Shown: positions 5,534-8,355 of the stretch, piece by piece
Layout of the letters: every line of letters starts with the position of its first letter
Position numbering within the stretch: the first letter of the stretch is position 1
Source: Bacteroidaceae bacterium
Lineage (GTDB): Bacteria; Bacteroidota; Bacteroidia; Bacteroidales; Bacteroidaceae
Direction of reading: 5' to 3'
NCBI GenBank assembly: GCA_900765575.1
Contig: CAAFRW010000076.1
Span: 1-8,355, forward strand
Length of the DNA stretch: 8,355 bases
The notes under the pieces: generated by a model
Databases searched by the model: none
Told to the model about the DNA's origin: nothing
What the model saw: the letters and a program-made list of their open reading frames with translations, nothing else
Position numbers and translations under genes: made by a program

Positions 5534-6004
5534 ATGAATAAAAAATTGAGAAACATGTTACTTGTTTGTGCCTTAGTGGCTCCGTTTACCATACAAAGCG
5601 GCTATGCACAAGAGCAAGTAAAAAAAGAAGATTCTAAAAATTGTCCAAAAGAAAAGATTATGAGAACAGGAAGTGAAAACTTTATTTTTGCGAAAGACCA
5701 GGAATGGCAGCCGGCAGGCGAAGGTGTAGTCCGTCAAATTATGGGATACGACGGACAGATTATGATGGTAAAGGTAAAATTTGAAAAAGGGGCTGTCGGC
5801 ACTCTTCACCACCATTACCACTCTCAAGCAACCTACGTAGAAAGTGGAAAGTTTGAATTCACCATTAAAGGAGAAAAGAAAATTGTTTCCGCCGGCGATG
5901 CTCTTTATAAGGAACCCGATGCCGTACACGGTTGTGTTTGTCTGGAAGCAGGCATGCTGATAGACTGCTTTACTCCGATGCGCGAAGATTTCTTAAAGAA
6001 ATAA
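5534..6004 (+). CDS. kdgF: KdgF-like cupin, unsaturated galacturonate processing, with signal peptide
   Basis: KdgF converts the 4,5-unsaturated galacturonate released from pectin fragments to the linear 5-keto-4-deoxyuronate. This 156-residue protein has the family's sequence almost end to end: EGVVRQIMGYDGQIMMVKV, the metal site H92-x-H94-x-H96-x-Q98 followed by TYVESGKFEFTI, AGDALYKEPDAVHG with the fourth ligand H132, and a C-terminal DCFTPMREDF. As I recall from studied KdgF proteins, the Asp, Phe and Arg spaced as D144, F146 and R150 belong to the active site. Unusually, about 42 residues precede the cupin, starting with a Sec signal peptide (MNKKLRNMLLVCALVAPFTI, then QSGYAQ), predicting a periplasmic protein, whereas the usual KdgF is about 110 residues and cytoplasmic. 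It is monocistronic, divergent from the lyase and closed by a strong terminator. A related cupin with another role cannot be excluded. Confidence 0.75.
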   Translation: MNKKLRNMLLVCALVAPFTIQSGYAQEQVKKEDSKNCPKEKIMRTGSENFIFAKDQEWQPAGEGVVRQIMGYDGQIMMVKVKFEKGAVGTLHHHYHSQATYVESGKFEFTIKGEKKIVSAGDALYKEPDAVHGCVCLEAGMLIDCFTPMREDFLKK

Positions 6005-6080
6005 GAATCAGTATCTCACTGATGCAGATAGAGGCTGTCTGAAGATGAAATCCGAGTATTAAAATCTTATAGACAGGAAC

Positions 6081-6092
6081 CTCTTTAAAGAG
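6081..6092. other. Perfect palindrome CTCTTTAAAGAG
   Basis: A 12-bp perfect palindrome lying directly before the kdgF terminator stem. It may extend the terminator structure or be chance; there is no evidence of function. Confidence 0.25.
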
Positions 6093-6150
6093 AATCCCCT
6101 TATTCCTCCTTATTATATTCAGATAATAAGATTGGAATAAGGGGATTTTT
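6093..6150 (+). terminator. Rho-independent terminator of the kdgF-like gene
   Basis: AATCCCCTTATTCC (6093-6106) pairs perfectly with GGAATAAGGGGATT (6134-6147). Inside it, CTTATTAT (6109-6116) pairs with ATAATAAG (6123-6130), so the structure is a 14-bp outer stem capped by an 8-bp inner stem. TTTTT runs from 6146 to 6150. It lies about 90 nt after the kdgF stop, in the plus direction. Confidence 0.85.
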
Positions 6151-6166
6151 ATGTCTCTACTTATGG

Positions 6167-6262
6167 ATTAGAAAGCTAATCACAACTCTTCCTGAGCAAG
6201 CGTGAGCGTTTTTTCTGCTGTTTCCAATGGTTCAAAGATACTAATTGAGAACCAATCACAAC
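6167..6262 (-). repeat. Solitary CRISPR-like repeat unit, copy 2 (46-nt repeat, 30-nt gap, 20-nt partial repeat)
   Basis: On the minus strand, the repeat (6262-6217) starts GTTGTGATTGGTTCTCAATT and ends CTTTGAACCATTGGAAACA+GC. A unique 30-nt stretch follows (6216-6187), then GTTGTGATTAGCTTTCTAAT (6186-6167), where similarity stops. Compared with copy 1, the 19-nt 3' core is identical, the GTTGTG start is identical and the two 20-nt partial repeats agree at 18 of 20 positions, while the 29/30-nt gaps are unrelated. As in copy 1, the unit starts 3 nt after the stop codon of the minus-strand gene. The repeat can fold: CTGTT pairs with AACAG and GGTTC with GAACC. Confidence 0.6.
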
Positions 6263-6265
6263 AGA

Positions 6266-8266
6266 TTAATCGACATAACGAATAGGACATCCGCTTATCC
6301 GTATCAAATCGGGCAAATCGTAATATTTCAGTACTCCATATAGCACATTCGAATACATCTCTTTCTGCATCGGCTTTACTATAAAATCAGTCCACGTTTT
6401 TACACTCTGCGATAGTTCTACCTCCTTTATCCGATTGTCCAAATAGGCAGCATGAATGACAGCCGGTCCGCAGATACCATTAGCAACCACCTTTACCGGA
6501 CGACCTTTCAACTCTTGGTATTCCGAGCAGAAATCGAGCATTGTTAAAATATCCACTACTCGTTGTCCCATGATAGGGCGACCTATGCGCATACTGACCA
6601 TCGCATTGCGGTATTCCCGATTCCAATACTTAGATTCTGAGTAGATAGCCGGGTCGGTGGTTTCACCTATTCCCCGCAAGTCGGCCAACAGAAGTATATT
6701 CTTTTCAGCCAAAGCCGCCTTTATATGAGCCGGGTCACTTAAATAAGCGCCCTTCCCTTCGTCTTGGAAGCGCAACACTACAGGAGAATCAGCCGCTACT
6801 CCGGCAGGGATAATCAACACACAAGGGACTGGCATCTCTCCGTCCCGTATCAATTGGAATTTATATTGTTCGTACCCCTGCATAGAAGCATGTCCGGTAG
6901 ATTCTATTCGTATTTTTGTATCAGGAAGATTCTTTAAACCCAGCAACTCCAATACTTTGGCTTGCATGGTTTCTCTTCCTTCAGCAAGAAATGCCTTGCG
7001 CTGCGACTCCCATTTCTGCACCAGTCCGGCACATTCATCCATCGTACTTACCGCACCGGGCAAAGAAACATTCACTTGTCCCTTCGAGGTACAAAGCACA
7101 TCCGCCAACTGGAAGCGTTCTTTGGGCGTCTCCTTTACCGGAGACTTATCATTCTTCAACCAAAGCTTAAACCAGCTTACCAGTTTTTGTCTCTTCTCGG
7201 CTCCCAACCCATGACCGGTCTCCACCGTCAGCATATCCACCTTTTCGGGTACTCCCAAGGCTTTGTAACTTTGTTTCAGTTCGGCATATCCCTGCAAAGC
7301 GCCCCATAAATCAACAAAATCATATTTACCACTCAATATCAGTAAAGGCCGAGGCGCCATCATCAAAGCAAAATCAGGAACCTCCAACTGTTCGCGCCCT
7401 TCATAGGGAATATGCTGGCAACCGTCCGAAGGTCCTTGTAATTCGAGCGTACGTTCGCGGGTAGAAAAGAAACTGCAAATAGCTGCCACCTTTACGCGCG
7501 GGTCTAATCCTACATAGTAGGCCGTTTGGGTTCCTCCGCCGGAAGAACCGTAGACCCCGATATGCTCGGCGTCAATGTCGGAACGGGTCAACAGATAATC
7601 CAAAGCGCGGGAATTATCCCAATATTCCTGTGCAGCCAGACTTGTACCCACCAAATTGAATCCTGCATTTAATAAGGTATGCTCCGTTGTTGCTCTCGGT
7701 GCAACGGATTTACCTTCTTCATTTAACAGTTGCATACGTTCGCCCTGTCCGATAGGGTCGACCACCAATACAGCAATACCATTGGCTGCCAAAGCTATAG
7801 CCGCAGTGGAGAAGGGGCCTTTTCCATTCGGCCCATGTCCGCACAGTTCCAAGGTAGCAGGCACCGGAGCAGATACATTCTCCGGCATATATAAGTTGGC
7901 CGTTACATAACGTCCGGGATTGCTTTCAAAAAGAATCTTCTCGATATGATAACCGGTACCTTGCACCTTCCCTACTACTTGCGCTTTTAAATCGCCCTTT
8001 TCGGGAAAGTCTCCTACAATCTTCAAATACCGCTCCTTACAACCGTCCAGATACTTCTGCATCTCTGCGGCCGAAGTAAAAGCTTTATGGATAGCCGTTT
8101 GTCTGTCGGCATACTGTTGATGCACATCCCGCATGAGATATGAATTATAAGCGGTACTTTGGCTCCAAGGCAATGCTCTGAACTCATTCTGTGCAACCGC
8201 TCCACCTATACCGCTCAAAAGGAACAGGCTTGCACACCATACTCGAATATTTATTTTCTTTTTCAT
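6266..8266 (-). CDS. Exported two-domain alpha/beta hydrolase, putative pectin or acetyl (carbohydrate) esterase
   Basis: A 666-residue protein with a signal peptide (MKKKINIRVWCASLFLLSGI, then GGAVAQ). Domain 1 (about 100-370) is an alpha/beta hydrolase: LELCGHGPNGKG at the oxyanion region, the nucleophile elbow GVYGSSGGG with Ser242, the acid in LSGKYD (D316) and the base in TGHG (H352), a complete triad in the right order. It resembles acetyl-xylan-esterase/CE7-like and related PUL esterases. Domain 2 (about 450-660) repeats the fold (VPCVLIIPAG, then ILLLADLRGIGET), but its elbow position reads VANGICGP, without a Ser, so it is probably not catalytic. The substrate is unknown; beside a pectate lyase and a KdgF, removal of methyl or acetyl groups from pectin is the best guess. 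It is convergent with kdgF. No good promoter box is seen in the 89 bases upstream. Confidence 0.65.
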   Translation of the reverse strand: MKKKINIRVWCASLFLLSGIGGAVAQNEFRALPWSQSTAYNSYLMRDVHQQYADRQTAIHKAFTSAAEMQKYLDGCKERYLKIVGDFPEKGDLKAQVVGKVQGTGYHIEKILFESNPGRYVTANLYMPENVSAPVPATLELCGHGPNGKGPFSTAAIALAANGIAVLVVDPIGQGERMQLLNEEGKSVAPRATTEHTLLNAGFNLVGTSLAAQEYWDNSRALDYLLTRSDIDAEHIGVYGSSGGGTQTAYYVGLDPRVKVAAICSFFSTRERTLELQGPSDGCQHIPYEGREQLEVPDFALMMAPRPLLILSGKYDFVDLWGALQGYAELKQSYKALGVPEKVDMLTVETGHGLGAEKRQKLVSWFKLWLKNDKSPVKETPKERFQLADVLCTSKGQVNVSLPGAVSTMDECAGLVQKWESQRKAFLAEGRETMQAKVLELLGLKNLPDTKIRIESTGHASMQGYEQYKFQLIRDGEMPVPCVLIIPAGVAADSPVVLRFQDEGKGAYLSDPAHIKAALAEKNILLLADLRGIGETTDPAIYSESKYWNREYRNAMVSMRIGRPIMGQRVVDILTMLDFCSEYQELKGRPVKVVANGICGPAVIHAAYLDNRIKEVELSQSVKTWTDFIVKPMQKEMYSNVLYGVLKYYDLPDLIRISGCPIRYVD

Positions 8267-8276
8267 AGAAATCTAT

Positions 8277-8355
8277 ATTTAATGGAGAATTGAAAGTGTT
8301 ATTTAATGGAGAATTGAAAATGGAAAGTTGAAAGTGATTTAATGGAAAGTAAGAA
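8277..8355. repeat. Short AT-rich direct repeats upstream of the esterase gene
   Basis: ATTTAATGGAGAATTGAAA occurs at 8277-8295 and 8301-8319 (period 24), and a shorter related copy, ATTTAATGGAAAG, starts at 8337 and runs to the window edge. In between is another GGAAAGTTGAAAGTG variant. Degenerate repeats of this kind occur in Bacteroides intergenic DNA. They lie in the esterase 5' leader and may continue beyond the window. Confidence 0.6.

Noticed and set aside
5573..5929. Minus-strand 118-codon frame opposite kdgF
   Set aside because: It is the shadow of the KdgF-like gene, whose frame carries the full cupin motif set.

Overview
The window looks like a chromosomal stretch from a gut Bacteroides or a close relative. 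The evidence is a hybrid two-component-system (HTCS) sensor gene, a PL10-type pectate lyase, several exported proteins whose signal peptides end in Ala-Gln, promoter boxes fitting the Bacteroides TAnnTTTG (-7) / TTTG (-33) pattern, and start codons mostly without a Shine-Dalgarno sequence. The species cannot be fixed from the sequence alone.

Layout. (1) Bases 1-268 are the 3' end of ispG (isoprenoid synthesis, core genome). (2) Bases 269-562 are non-coding and hold hairpins plus a solitary CRISPR-like repeat unit. (3) Bases 563-1119 (minus) are a RelE/ParE-type toxin and its overlapping ribbon-helix-helix-like antitoxin, with a promoter that overlaps a palindrome. (4) Bases 1350-3028 (minus) are the wreck of an HTCS regulator. 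It has an intact signal peptide and promoter, two +1 frameshifts in homopolymers, and an in-frame internal deletion that joins the sensor propeller directly to the end of the receiver domain. (5) Bases 3029-3723 are non-coding. They carry six tandem 23-bp units, each containing a dyad, and a terminator hairpin for the lyase. (6) Bases 3724-5343 (minus) are an exported PL10-type pectate lyase. (7) Bases 5534-6004 (plus) are a KdgF-like cupin with a signal peptide, followed by a strong terminator. (8) Bases 6167-6262 are a second CRISPR-like repeat unit. (9) Bases 6266-8266 (minus) are an exported two-domain alpha/beta hydrolase, probably a carbohydrate esterase. The window ends in short AT-rich direct repeats.

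The metabolic theme is pectin. The esterase could strip ester groups, the lyase would cut polygalacturonate to 4,5-unsaturated products, and the KdgF-like cupin would convert unsaturated galacturonate towards the linear keto-uronate. The HTCS would be the natural regulator but appears dead. No SusC/SusD pair is in view, so this is either the edge or a remnant of a polysaccharide utilisation locus.

The most unusual observation is a pair of matching elements at 464-559 and 6167-6262. Each is a 46/47-nt repeat, then a unique 29/30-nt gap, then a 20-nt partial repeat. Each starts exactly 3 nt after the stop codon of a minus-strand gene. They have CRISPR repeat-spacer geometry but no cas genes nearby.
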